From Microbulbifer donghaiensis (GTDB taxonomy: Bacteria; Pseudomonadota; Gammaproteobacteria; Pseudomonadales; Cellvibrionaceae), in the NCBI RefSeq assembly GCF_900129095.1, contig NZ_FQVA01000004.1, positions 1-64,000 on the forward strand: a stretch of DNA of 64,000 nt, in the 5' to 3' direction. The stretch's first letter is position 1. Each line of letters starts with the position of its first letter. Shown here in pieces: positions 17,836 through 26,556 of this stretch. Below the pieces are notes generated by a model. The model was not told where the DNA came from. It worked only from the letters and a program-made list of their open reading frames with translations, and did no database searches. Both the position numbers and the translations under genes were made by a program.

Positions 17836-18222
17836 ATGAGCGAAATTCGCAGCGAATTGAAATACCTGGCCAGCCACGAGTGGGCGCGGCTGGAAGAAGA
17901 CGGCACCGTCACCGTCGGTATCAGCGACCACGCCCAGGATGCACTGGGCGACGTGGTCTACGTCGAAACCCCGGAAGTGGGCAGCACTCTGGCAGCCGGT
18001 GATGAAGCCGGTGTGGTCGAGTCGGTAAAAGCGGCCAGCGACATCTACTCGCCGATTTCCGGCGAGGTGATCGCGGTCAACGAGGCGCTGGAAGATGCCC
18101 CGGAAACCGTCAACTCCTCCCCCTATGACGACGGCTGGTTCTTCCGCGTGAAGCCCAGCGATGTGAGCGAGCTGGAAAAAATGCTGGATGCGGACGCCTA
18201 TCGCGCCGAGTCCGCGGAGTAA
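17836..18222 (+). CDS. gcvH: Glycine cleavage system H protein
   Basis: This 128-residue lipoyl carrier shuttles intermediates among the P, T and L proteins. The lipoylated lysine is Lys65 in [18 protein letters not shown], and the C-terminus [14 protein letters not shown] is typical. An intrinsic terminator follows at 18244–18277, closing the gcvTH unit without gcvP. Confidence 0.96.
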   Translation: MSEIRSELKYLASHEWARLEEDGTVTVGISDHAQDALGDVVYVETPEVGSTLAAGDEAGVVESVKAASDIYSPISGEVIAVNEALEDAPETVNSSPYDDGWFFRVKPSDVSELEKMLDADAYRAESAE

Positions 18223-18243
18223 TCCCGGTCGGTGACCAGAAGC

Positions 18244-18277
18244 AAAAAAGCCGCTGCGATGTCGCAGCGGCTTTTTT
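18244..18277. terminator. Terminator after gcvH
   Basis: The arms AAAAAAGCCGCTGCGA and its complement, with a two-base tip, end in TTTTTT. It sits 21 bases after the gcvH stop. Confidence 0.9.
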
Positions 18278-18341
18278 GTATGTGTCCCGCCCTGAAGTGG
18301 GTTTACGGGTTTCAGGACGGGACAGAATCTGGTTATGGCGA

Positions 18342-18998
18342 TCAGTCGAACGACATGACCTGGCGGACTTCGCTGTCGTTCACAATCTGATCCAGCTGGG
18401 CCTTGTAGGCCAGCAGGACATTGTTCTGTGGTGACTGGCTCGCCTGTTCGTCGACAACGTCGCGTTCCTTGATGTTTTTCGCCAACAGTTTTCCATTCTG
18501 CAGGTCGTAGACCAGGATGTTGGTGTCGGTGTCAAAATTGAAGGCCGATACCCAGTTCAGATTGAGGCTGAAATACCACTCGTTCAGTACCAGGCTGATC
18601 ATTTTGTTGGCGTTGTTCTGTTCCATCAGTTGCTTGACCGCATCTTCCTGTGGAACTTCCGCCAAATCTACGGCTGTGGCATTCCAGCCGGACGAGTTCA
18701 GCCCGTGTACCAATCGGCTTTGCAGGAATTGCGCCAGATCTTTTTCCTTGTCACCCGGCTCGGTGGCGAGGACCTGCTTAACATGCCAGTCGACGGGAAT
18801 GCCGAATGACGCATGGGCCTTGCCGACAAAGGTCTTGTCTTTCCCTTCCTTGACGCGCTGGCGTTGATCGATAACGGAGATCAATACCGACTCCTTTACC
18901 TGATACTCAGGAGCGGCGGACTGTTCCTGCAGTGAGACAGGAGATACACAGGCTGTAACCAGCATGGCCATGGCCAGCAGTGTGATTTTCTTTAGCAT
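18342..18998 (-). CDS. Hypothetical lipoprotein
   Basis: The 218-residue precursor has a short signal with lipobox LVTAC (acylated Cys17). The mature part looks like an alpha/beta domain (SVLISVIDQRQRVKEGKDKT, ISLVLNEWYFSLNLNW, TNILVYDLQNGKLLAKN). No family is recognised. It is a single gene convergent with gcvH and probably outer-membrane anchored. Confidence 0.75.
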   Translation of the reverse strand: MLKKITLLAMAMLVTACVSPVSLQEQSAAPEYQVKESVLISVIDQRQRVKEGKDKTFVGKAHASFGIPVDWHVKQVLATEPGDKEKDLAQFLQSRLVHGLNSSGWNATAVDLAEVPQEDAVKQLMEQNNANKMISLVLNEWYFSLNLNWVSAFNFDTDTNILVYDLQNGKLLAKNIKERDVVDEQASQSPQNNVLLAYKAQLDQIVNDSEVRQVMSFD

Positions 18999-19203
18999 GT
19001 TTTTTTTGCCTTTTTATACCGGATGTTTTAACCCCTAAATCGGAACCCGCCTTGGCTTTAATTTCGACAAGCGGGACCGCGACGGAATTGTAACACCGGT
19101 ATACGGGCAGAACGGTTTGGCGCAATTACACGCGATTACAGTGTGATTAGCGTTAACTTCGAAGGAAAAGAGTGAGAGGTGGAATGCACGGCAGTAGAGG
19201 GCG

Positions 19204-19227
19204 CTACTGCCCCGCCTACTGCCCCGC
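19204..19227 (-). repeat. In-frame tandem duplication of the ptsP 3' end
   Basis: The last twelve bases of ptsP, coding Ala-Gly-Gln-stop (GCGGGGCAGTAG), are repeated exactly once immediately downstream in the same frame. The downstream copy also forms an 8-bp stem, CTACTGCC (19204–19211), with GGCAGTAG (19190–19197). Confidence 0.9.
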
Positions 19228-21477
19228 CGGCTGCAACAGCGCCTTGAGTCCGATCCTTTTCAGGTAGGCCCGCACCGTCTGTTCAATTTCCTCCGGGTAC
19301 TGCTGGCCAAGCACCTGTTGTAACAGCTTCTCCGTGTCCGCCTTGCGCACCGCGCGCAGTGTCGCCTTGACCCGCGGCAGGTTGGTGGCGTTCATCGACA
19401 GCACATCGTAACCCATCGCCAGCAGCAGCAGCGCGCCGCCGGGATCCCCGGCCAGCTCGCCACAGATGCCCACCTTGGTATTGGCGGCGTGGCCGACCCT
19501 GACAATTTCCTGCAGGGCGTGCAGCACTGCCGGATGGAGTGCATGGTAAATGCTGGCTACGCGACTGTTGTTGCGATCCACTGCCAGCAGGTACTGGGTC
19601 AAATCGTTGCTGCCGACGGAGATGAAGTCTGCGTGCTCGGCCAGTTCCCGCACCTGGTATACCGCCGAGGGTACCTCGATCATGATGCCGAGGGGCGGCA
19701 TGGCGATGTCGTAACCCTCTTCAACCAGTTCCCGGTAGGCGCGCTCCACCAGCTTGCGGGCGGCTTCCAGCTCCCCGAGCCCGCTGATCATCGGCAGCAT
19801 GATGCGCAGGTTGTCGAGGCCGACACTGGCCTTCATCATCGCACGAACCTGGGCCAGGAAGATTTCCGGGTGATCGAGCGTCACGCGGATACCGCGCCAG
19901 CCGAGGAAGGGATTGGTCTCCTCAATGGGGAAATAGGCCAGGGCCTTGTCTCCGCCGATATCCAGGGTGCGCATGGTGACCGGGCGCGGAGCGAAGGCCT
20001 GCAACTGCTCGCGGTAGATCTCGCGCTGTTCCTCCTCAGACGGGAAGCGGTCGCGCAGCAGGAAGGGCACCTCGGTGCGGTAGAGGCCGACGCCCTCGGC
20101 ACCGCGCTCGAGCGAACGCACCACGTCCGCCATGAGTCCGGTGTTGACCCACAGGCGCACCCGGTGGCCATCGGCAGTTTCCGCGGGCAGGCCCGCCAGG
20201 TGGTCGAGGTTGCGCGCCAGCTCGCGCTCCTCGGCAACGATGCTGTCGTAGCGGCGCTTGAGTTCCGGTCCGGGGTGCACATGCAGCTCGCCGCGGTAGC
20301 CGTCGACGACAATTTCGGCGCCGTCGATGGTTTCGTAGGGCAGGTCCTGCACGCCCATGACCGCCGGCAGTCCCATGGCGCGGGCGATGATTGCCACGTG
20401 GCTGTTGGCGGAACCCTTTACGGAAACGGCGCCGATCAGCTTTTCCCGCGGCACTTCCGCCAGCACTGCGGCGGTGAGCTCCTCGCCGATCAGGATGGTA
20501 TTTTCGGAATAGTCCCGCCGGCTCTGTTGCTGCTGGCGCAGGTGCATCAGGACCCGCGCGCCCAGGTCGCGCACGTCGGCGGCGCGATCGCGGAAATAGG
20601 AGTCGGACATCGCCTCGAAGCGGCGCACGTGTTCGAGCATCACCTCGGCCCAGGCGCGGGGCGCGCTGACCTGCTGGCGGATGCGGTCGCACACCTCGAC
20701 GGCGAGGGAGTTGTCGTCGAGCATGCTGATATAGGCGTCGAAGAGGGCGCGTTCCTCGCGGTTCAGTTCGCCCTTCAGGCGTTCGCCGGCGTCGCGTATT
20801 TCCGTGCGCGCACTGGCCAGGGCCTGATGAAACAGCTCCAGCTCGGCGTCCACGTCGATACAGCAGCTGTAGGGCACCGTGGCCAGGTTGGCCTGCGGTG
20901 CGACGATATGCACGCGGCCGATGGCGACGCCGGGGGAGGCGGCGATACCGCTGAACTTGGCTTCGCGCCGCTGCTGGCCGATAGTCGCCAGGGCGCCAGT
21001 CGCCTCGGCGTGGGCAATCACACCGGCGAGCTGGGCAGACAGGGTGACCAGGAAGGCTTCCTCGCCCTCGTCGAAGCGGCGCTTCTCCGCCTGCTGCACG
21101 ACCAACACGCCGAGCACGGTACGGTGGTGAATAATCGGTGTGCCGAGAAACGCGCTGAAGCGCTCCTCGCCGGTGGCGGGGAAGTACTGGTAGGCGGGGT
21201 GGGCCTCGGCCTGCTCAAGGTTGATAGGCTCTTCGCGGGTGACCACGTTGCCCACCAGGCCCTCTCCGGGCGCCAGGTGCACCTGGCCGACGGCGTCCTG
21301 ATTGAGCCCGCGCGTGGCCATCAGGACATAGTTGCCGGACTGCTTGTCGCGCAGATAGACGGAACAGACGCGGGTGTGCATCACCTCGCGCACCCGGCGC
21401 ACGATAATCTCCAGCACCGCGGGCAGGTCCCGAGCCGCGTTGACTTCCTGAACGATACTGCGCAGAGATCCGAGCAA
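19216..21477 (-). CDS. ptsP: PEP-protein phosphotransferase, nitrogen type (EI-Ntr)
   Basis: EI-Ntr starts the nitrogen phosphotransferase relay by transferring phosphate from PEP to NPr. The 753-residue protein has an N-terminal GAF domain (about 1–160) followed by enzyme I domains. The phosphorylated histidine is His360 in KGSANSHVAIIARAMGLP, the PEP barrel includes LDIGGDKALAYFP, and the active-site Cys is in VGICGELAGDPG. The start is TTG at 21477, preceded by GAGGACAGG, and matches E. coli PtsP. rppH lies upstream on the same strand. Confidence 0.95.
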   Translation of the reverse strand: MLGSLRSIVQEVNAARDLPAVLEIIVRRVREVMHTRVCSVYLRDKQSGNYVLMATRGLNQDAVGQVHLAPGEGLVGNVVTREEPINLEQAEAHPAYQYFPATGEERFSAFLGTPIIHHRTVLGVLVVQQAEKRRFDEGEEAFLVTLSAQLAGVIAHAEATGALATIGQQRREAKFSGIAASPGVAIGRVHIVAPQANLATVPYSCCIDVDAELELFHQALASARTEIRDAGERLKGELNREERALFDAYISMLDDNSLAVEVCDRIRQQVSAPRAWAEVMLEHVRRFEAMSDSYFRDRAADVRDLGARVLMHLRQQQQSRRDYSENTILIGEELTAAVLAEVPREKLIGAVSVKGSANSHVAIIARAMGLPAVMGVQDLPYETIDGAEIVVDGYRGELHVHPGPELKRRYDSIVAEERELARNLDHLAGLPAETADGHRVRLWVNTGLMADVVRSLERGAEGVGLYRTEVPFLLRDRFPSEEEQREIYREQLQAFAPRPVTMRTLDIGGDKALAYFPIEETNPFLGWRGIRVTLDHPEIFLAQVRAMMKASVGLDNLRIMLPMISGLGELEAARKLVERAYRELVEEGYDIAMPPLGIMIEVPSAVYQVRELAEHADFISVGSNDLTQYLLAVDRNNSRVASIYHALHPAVLHALQEIVRVGHAANTKVGICGELAGDPGGALLLLAMGYDVLSMNATNLPRVKATLRAVRKADTEKLLQQVLGQQYPEEIEQTVRAYLKRIGLKALLQPAGQ

Positions 21478-21599
21478 AGGCCTGTCCTCGCCATTTAACG
21501 GAGTAATCTAGCTGGCCAAAAGCAAACTTAGCGCTTTTCTATCAATCCGCGAGAAATGATAGTTTCCGGCCGCAGCAATGCCGGCTGCGAGTACCAGGG

Positions 21600-22232
21600 C
21601 TAGCCCTGATCGCGCAGCCAGCGTCTTTCCAATTGTATTTGCTGCGGGGCCAGTTCGGTCAGCGCGCGTCGGTACACCTCGCGCTTGAAGGTCACCACTT
21701 TACTGAGTGGGTGCCAGTAGCTCACCCAGCGCCAGTGATCGAATTCGGGTTTGTAGCCATTGTTAAAGCTGATCGCACTCTCCTCTGTTTCGAGCTTCAG
21801 CAGATACCACTTCTGCTTCTGGCCGATACACAGAGGCTCCGAGCGCCGGCGAATCAGGCGCTGCGGCAGCCGATAGCGCAGCCAGCCGCGGGTGCACGCG
21901 ATCAGGCTGACCTGCTCGCGGGTCAGGCCGATCTCCTCATACAGCTCCCGATAGAGCGCCTGCTCCGCGGTTTCACCCGGGTTGATGCCCCCTTGGGGAA
22001 ACTGCCAGGCGTCCTTGCCGCCCACCCGCCTCGCCCACAGCGCCTGGCCGCGGGCATTCAGCACAATGATGCCGACATTGGGGCGAAAGCCCTCGGCGTC
22101 GATATTGCTGCTGTTGTCGTCGCCGCGCCGCCGGTTTTTGCGGTTGTTGCCGGGGTTGTCGGCGCGGTTGGACTGTCTGGCGGATTTGCGGCGGTTTTTT
22201 CGCCCAGCTTGCGCTGGCTTGCCGTCGCCCAA
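21600..22232 (-). CDS. rppH: RNA pyrophosphohydrolase with N-terminal extension
   Basis: RppH removes pyrophosphate from 5'-triphosphate mRNA ends and starts decay. The Nudix box is intact ([20 protein letters not shown], then IGL), and the usual RppH opening [19 protein letters not shown] is present. Normal RppH starts with Met at this IDAEGF motif, but here that position is Asn (AAT), with no start codon nearby. The frame runs on into a basic, Asn-rich leader ([20 protein letters not shown]). I choose TTG at 22232, which has GAGG eight bases upstream; ATG at 22289 would add 19 residues. Confidence 0.9.
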   Translation of the reverse strand: MGDGKPAQAGRKNRRKSARQSNRADNPGNNRKNRRRGDDNSSNIDAEGFRPNVGIIVLNARGQALWARRVGGKDAWQFPQGGINPGETAEQALYRELYEEIGLTREQVSLIACTRGWLRYRLPQRLIRRRSEPLCIGQKQKWYLLKLETEESAISFNNGYKPEFDHWRWVSYWHPLSKVVTFKREVYRRALTELAPQQIQLERRWLRDQG

Positions 22233-22438
22233 AATACCGTCCTCAATTCTGTTGCGCGCGGCCAGTCGCCGCGCTTGCTTGCTCCGCATTGTTCCACAGC
22301 GGGGGGCATTACGGCAATTAGGGAGAATTGGTCGGTGTGCAGTGTCCGCTGGCGAGGTAAAATTGCCCGCCGCGGCGCGCAGTGCGCGTTTGGCGGCGAA
22401 ATTGGCGTGGGGAATCTATAGTTACGGGGGAGACCGCG

Positions 22439-23104
22439 GTGCATCTGGCAATTTTCGATCTCGACAACACATTGATTGGCGGCGACAGCGATCACGCCTG
22501 GGGCGAGTTCCTGGTGGAGCGCGAACACGTCGACGTCGACCGCTACCGCTCTGCCAACGACCGTTTCTATCAGGACTACCAGCGCGGCGAGCTGGATATC
22601 TTCGCCTACCTGGAATTCGCCCTGGAACCGCTGGCACAGCTTTCCCGCGGTCAATTGGAAAACCTGCAGCAAGAGTTCATGCGGGAGGTGATCAGCGAAA
22701 TCTGGTTGCCGCGCGCGGAAGAGTTAATCAGTCGGCATCGTCGCGACGGCCATCATATTATGATCATCACTGCCACCAACCGCTTTGTGGTGGAGCCCAT
22801 TGCCGCGCGCCTGGGGGTGGATACGCTGCTGGCGACAGAGCCGGAGGAGGTGCGGGGGCAGTTTACCGGTCGGGTAACGGGCGAACCCTGCTATCAGGGC
22901 GGCAAGGTCGTGCGCCTGCACCAATGGCTGGCCCACAACCCCGAATTCGGTAGCAGCGAAAAGTGGTTTTATAGTGATTCCATCAACGACCTGCCCCTGT
23001 TGCAGCAGGTGGAGCACCCGGTAGCGGTAGACCCGGACGCGCGGTTGCGCGCCGAGGCCGAAGCGCGCGGCTGGCCGGTGATCAGTCTGCGCGAAAGCCA
23101 ATAG
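22439..23104 (+). CDS. HAD-IB family phosphatase (SerB-like)
   Basis: The 221-residue enzyme has HAD motif I in AIFDLDNTLIGGDSDHAWG, motif II in IMIITATNRF, a lysine in YQGGKVVRL, and motif III in YSDSINDLPLL. A helical cap lies between motifs I and II. This is the SerB-like HAD-IB group found beside rppH and ptsP in Pseudomonas. The substrate is unknown. GTG 22439 is chosen because GGGGGAG lies 6 bases before it; the frame is open from 22382. Confidence 0.88.
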   Translation: MHLAIFDLDNTLIGGDSDHAWGEFLVEREHVDVDRYRSANDRFYQDYQRGELDIFAYLEFALEPLAQLSRGQLENLQQEFMREVISEIWLPRAEELISRHRRDGHHIMIITATNRFVVEPIAARLGVDTLLATEPEEVRGQFTGRVTGEPCYQGGKVVRLHQWLAHNPEFGSSEKWFYSDSINDLPLLQQVEHPVAVDPDARLRAEAEARGWPVISLRESQ

Positions 23105-23146
23105 AGCGACAGAAGTCGTCGAGAATTGAGTGATTTGGGGAATTTT

Positions 23147-24325
23147 GTGAGCGGAAGAATGCATCGGCGCGGAAAATTAGTACTGCTTTTTGCACTTTTG
23201 GCGGGGCTGTCAGCCTGTGAACAGAAGCGCGTCGAGCAACCGCCGGCGGAACAGAAGGCGGAATCCCGGATATTCAACGAGAAGGCGGCGGAAGCGCTGA
23301 CCCTGGAGATCTGGCAGGCGGGCGAGGCCCAGCTGGCGGATACGCGCGGCGCAGTTGAGGCGCTGGAGCGCGCAGTCGCGACCCTGCTCGAGCAACCCAG
23401 CGAGGACCATCTCGAGGCCGCCAAACTGGCCTGGCTGCAGGCGCACCGGGAGTTCGCCGCGACCATGCCCTACATCGAACTGGCGTTCGCACCGGTGGAA
23501 CTCCGCGGCCAGGGGCGGCAGTTGCTGCTCGCCCTGGACAGCTGGCCGGTACAGCCCGGCTACCTGGACACTGTGCCGGGATACTCCGACAGCGGCATCG
23601 TCAACGACACCGCGATAGAACTCACCCTGGTCAACCTGCGCAAACAGCACCGCCTGACGGCGCACGAGGAGGCGAGTACCGGCTTTCACGCGCTGGAGAT
23701 CATGCTGTGGGGACCCACCAGCGAGCGCTCTGCGGAGCAGTTTCAGCAGGTCACAGAAGGGGAGAAGCCCGAAGCCCTGGCGGCCAACCGCCGGCGCGAG
23801 CTGACCCGACTGATCGGTCGCGGTATTGCGGAGGACGTAGAGGGATTGGCCCGGCGCTGGCCCACGAGTGCCAATGACCTGTCGCGCCACTATCTCGCCC
23901 TGAGCCCCGCGTCCCGCCTGCAGCAGATCCGCGCCGCGCACACGCGGGTGCTGGATGAAGAGTTGCTGCGCCGCCTGCCGGAGAGTTCCGAAAGCGATGT
24001 GGAAAGCGGTCGCGCGGCTGATTCCAAGCTGGCGCTGCTGGAAATACTCGATACCCTGCAGTCGAATTGGGTGCCGGGTGAGGGGCACGGGCTCGCCGAG
24101 CTGCTGCTGGACCGCCACCAGGTCGCAGCCCTGACCCAGACGTTCTCGGAAGTCGAAGAACTGTTGCTGAAGATGGAGGATCCGGTCGAGCTGGCGGAAC
24201 TGGGACAGTTGGCACAGGCCCGGGAACTGCTGGAGCAGATGGCCGGGCTGATGGCCGGGACGGCACAGGTGCCGGTGGCGGCAGAGGATATGACGCCGGT
24301 GGCGCTGCCGCTGGACGGGGAGTGA
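23147..24325 (+). CDS. Imelysin-like lipoprotein
   Basis: The product has a lipobox LAGLSAC near its N-terminus and an imelysin-type (peptidase M75) helical domain. The GxHxxE motif is visible as GFHALEIMLWG, with VPGYSDSGIVND just before it. Imelysins are associated with iron or other metal handling and often with EfeO-type proteins; protease activity is doubtful. GTG 23147 has GGGG upstream; ATG 23159 is an alternative start. A second half (about residues 210–390) is helix-rich. Confidence 0.82.
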   Translation: MSGRMHRRGKLVLLFALLAGLSACEQKRVEQPPAEQKAESRIFNEKAAEALTLEIWQAGEAQLADTRGAVEALERAVATLLEQPSEDHLEAAKLAWLQAHREFAATMPYIELAFAPVELRGQGRQLLLALDSWPVQPGYLDTVPGYSDSGIVNDTAIELTLVNLRKQHRLTAHEEASTGFHALEIMLWGPTSERSAEQFQQVTEGEKPEALAANRRRELTRLIGRGIAEDVEGLARRWPTSANDLSRHYLALSPASRLQQIRAAHTRVLDEELLRRLPESSESDVESGRAADSKLALLEILDTLQSNWVPGEGHGLAELLLDRHQVAALTQTFSEVEELLLKMEDPVELAELGQLAQARELLEQMAGLMAGTAQVPVAAEDMTPVALPLDGE

Positions 24326-24369
24326 TTGCCGGCAGCGATCGGTTACTGAATCGTTTGCCATAAACGACA

Positions 24370-24391
24370 AACCCCGGCCGAGGCCGGGGTT
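24370..24391. terminator. Terminator between imelysin-like gene and mepK
   Basis: The arms AACCCCGGCC and its complement flank a GA tip. They serve the convergent genes; the T-tract is short (TTTGTGTTTT on plus). Confidence 0.75.
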
Positions 24392-24429
24392 TGTGTTTTC
24401 AGCTGCCGCTGATGCGGTGGCTGCGGTTG

Positions 24430-24966
24430 TTACCAGCGGCGAACCGGGCCGGTATCAACGTGGACGAAGTTGCTCTTCGGATAGTAACCCACACCACCTG
24501 CGCGCAGATCCAGGGCTGCCTGGCGCAGCTTGGACAGCGGGACGCCCGGCATGCGGATGTCCAGTGCCATACCGCGCGTGTGGTAACTGCGCTTGGCGAC
24601 ACCGCGGCCAGCTGCGCGCAGCTTGGCGTTGGTCTTCGGTGAACGATAACCGGAGATAATCTCGACCTCGCCGTTATAGTTCAGTTTTTCCTTCAGCTTG
24701 TAGACGATGTCAAACAGCTTCGGGTCCATACGCGTTGATTCGTTGGCGCGGTGGTCACGCAGCAGTCGGTTGAACTGCTTCAGGCCAGCGCTGTCATAAT
24801 CACTGCCTGACCAGTAGGCGGTATTCAGCCTTTCCCCGGTGTGCAGGTTACGCATCTTCAAAGTACGGCCATTGCCTACTTTTGCAAAAGTCGGTCCGGC
24901 GGCGACAGTAGCAGCTGCTGCGCCAGTCACAGCCAGGAATCGACGTCTGTTAATACCCTGTTTCAT
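24430..24966 (-). CDS. mepK: MepK-like peptidoglycan endopeptidase (DUF882)
   Basis: The 178-residue protein begins with a twin-arginine signal (NRRRFLAVTGAAAATVAAG). It has an M15-type zinc peptidase fold with ligands in SYHTRGMALDI (His and Asp) and FVHVDTGPVRRW (His). E. coli MepK (YcbK) cuts the 3-3 crosslinks made by L,D-transpeptidases and is encoded beside ycbB. Here it likewise follows three YcbB-type genes on the same strand, so it probably recycles their crosslinks in the periplasm. A 381-base gap suggests its own promoter. Confidence 0.9.
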   Translation of the reverse strand: MKQGINRRRFLAVTGAAAATVAAGPTFAKVGNGRTLKMRNLHTGERLNTAYWSGSDYDSAGLKQFNRLLRDHRANESTRMDPKLFDIVYKLKEKLNYNGEVEIISGYRSPKTNAKLRAAGRGVAKRSYHTRGMALDIRMPGVPLSKLRQAALDLRAGGVGYYPKSNFVHVDTGPVRRW

Positions 24967-25347
24967 ACCCTATCTCCGCCTCGTCATTTGTGTCTCGTTG
25001 CTGCCCTGGAGCCGTTTGGCGTCACTGGGCACGGGAAGAAATGTACAAAAAATAACCACCTGTTACAAACCTATCTCTGGTAATTCGCAATTAATCCAAT
25101 AGATCCACTGGTACTTTGTTTCTCCGTGTACTACGCAAAGGACCGAGTTGCGGGGATCTGTGGGAAAAGCCGGGCTAAAAATGGCGACAGCGTTGTCATT
25201 ACGGGGGCGATACTAAAAAAAAATTTTTCCGTGACTGCCTGGTTCTAAATTGGGGGAGAAGGCCGGTTTTGGGCCTCGGAAGCGGGATGACCGGGGTTGG
25301 CAGGGCGCAGGATGGGCATCTGGGGCCTTGATGCGGTGGTGACTCAG
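24967..25347. other. Intergenic region between ldt array and mepK
   Basis: This 381-base gap is AT-richer than its surroundings. It holds an A9T5 tract at about 25215–25228 and a GCCGGTTTTGGGCC stem near 25262. It should contain the mepK promoter on the minus strand, but I find no convincing hexamer pair. No small ORF is credible. Confidence 0.4.
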
Positions 25348-26553
25348 CTAGTCGGCCGCTTCCTGCTCGGTGTCGCGGTGGTAGATATCGCGGCGGAAGT
25401 GGGGGCGCCCATGGTTGTCCATCCAGGCGGTGATATAGGTAATAAAGAGGCGGGGCGGGCGATCGACCTTGATGTTGAGTGTTTCATCCCCGGTGGTTGC
25501 CTGCGCGACGCGGGTTCTGTCCCAGCCCTGCGGGCGCAGCAGGGCATAGGCCAGCTCTTCAGGTTGCTCCAGGCGGATACAGCCGTGGCTGAAGGCGCGC
25601 TCCTGCAGATCGAACAGGCTCTGCGCCTGGGTGTCGTGCAGATAGATCGCCTGGCGATTCGGCATCACGAATTTCACCCGGCCCAGGGTGTTACCCGGCC
25701 CGCTGACCTGGCGCAGGGTGGCATCACCGCCGGCCGCACGGATCAGGCCGTCGGCGGAGATGGGGACAGTATTGCTGCTGCCGTAGTTGACGACGCGATA
25801 GCCGCGCTTGTGCATGGCCTCGGGATTGTTGCGGGCCTTCGGCAACATTTCTGTCAGCAGGATGCTGCGCGGCACTGTCCAGGTGGGATTGAACACGACA
25901 TTGGTAACCCGGGTGCGGAGTGTCGGTGTGCGGCTGCTGGTTTTCCCGACTACCGTTTTCATCCTCAGTGTCACCGTGCCCTTCTCGACCAGCTGCAAAT
26001 GGTATTCCGGGACATTGACAAACAGGTAGCGCCCTTCCTTGGGCAGTGACAGTTTCTTCCAGCGCTTGGCATTCAGCTCCAGCTGGCGCGCGCGCTCAGT
26101 GGGCGGCACTGCCAGTTCCGCCAGCGTATCGGCTGCGACCGTGCCGCTCGGCTGCAGCCCGTGGCGCCGCTGGTAGCGTTCCACCGCCCGCTGCAGCGCG
26201 CTGTCGAAACGCTGTGGATCGGCGGCGGCGACGGTCACCGGGCCGGGCAACCCGGTGTAGTCACCGTAGAGTTTCAGCAGCCTGCGCAGCTGCACCACCC
26301 GCTCGTCCCTGTCGCCGGCCTGCAGTGGCTCGGCGCCGGTCATCGGCTGCCAGTCTTTGGCCAGCTCTCGGTAGCGCTCGGCCGCACTGGCTAATTGCGC
26401 ACTGGTAGCGGCGGGGTCGAGAGCCGGCACCGCTTGCGGCGCACGCGCTGAGCCGACCAGCGGCGGCATAGCCGCTAGTGCCAGGGCCAGCAGTACTGCC
26501 AGCCAGCGGCCGGCTTTGGCACCGGTGCTGTATCTGGCATTGCGGCGTGCCAT
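25348..26553 (-). CDS. YcbB-type L,D-transpeptidase (third of array)
   Basis: The 401-residue precursor has a signal peptide (about residues 1–38, ending GSARA), a peptidoglycan-binding domain (about 130–175, LQRAVERYQRRHGLQPSG), and a YkuD catalytic domain. The active-site motif is HGCIRLE with Cys325. It makes 3-3 crosslinks or attaches partners in the periplasm. It is shorter than E. coli LdtD (615 residues), lacking most of the N-terminal scaffold. Only 3 bases separate it from the preceding paralogue, so they form one operon. Confidence 0.92.
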   Translation of the reverse strand: MARRNARYSTGAKAGRWLAVLLALALAAMPPLVGSARAPQAVPALDPAATSAQLASAAERYRELAKDWQPMTGAEPLQAGDRDERVVQLRRLLKLYGDYTGLPGPVTVAAADPQRFDSALQRAVERYQRRHGLQPSGTVAADTLAELAVPPTERARQLELNAKRWKKLSLPKEGRYLFVNVPEYHLQLVEKGTVTLRMKTVVGKTSSRTPTLRTRVTNVVFNPTWTVPRSILLTEMLPKARNNPEAMHKRGYRVVNYGSSNTVPISADGLIRAAGGDATLRQVSGPGNTLGRVKFVMPNRQAIYLHDTQAQSLFDLQERAFSHGCIRLEQPEELAYALLRPQGWDRTRVAQATTGDETLNIKVDRPPRLFITYITAWMDNHGRPHFRRDIYHRDTEQEAAD

Positions 26554-26556
26554 GAC

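Noticed and set aside
19489-21498. Open frame of 669 codons opposite ptsP
   Set aside because: Antisense shadow; ptsP motifs including His360 are intact on the other strand.
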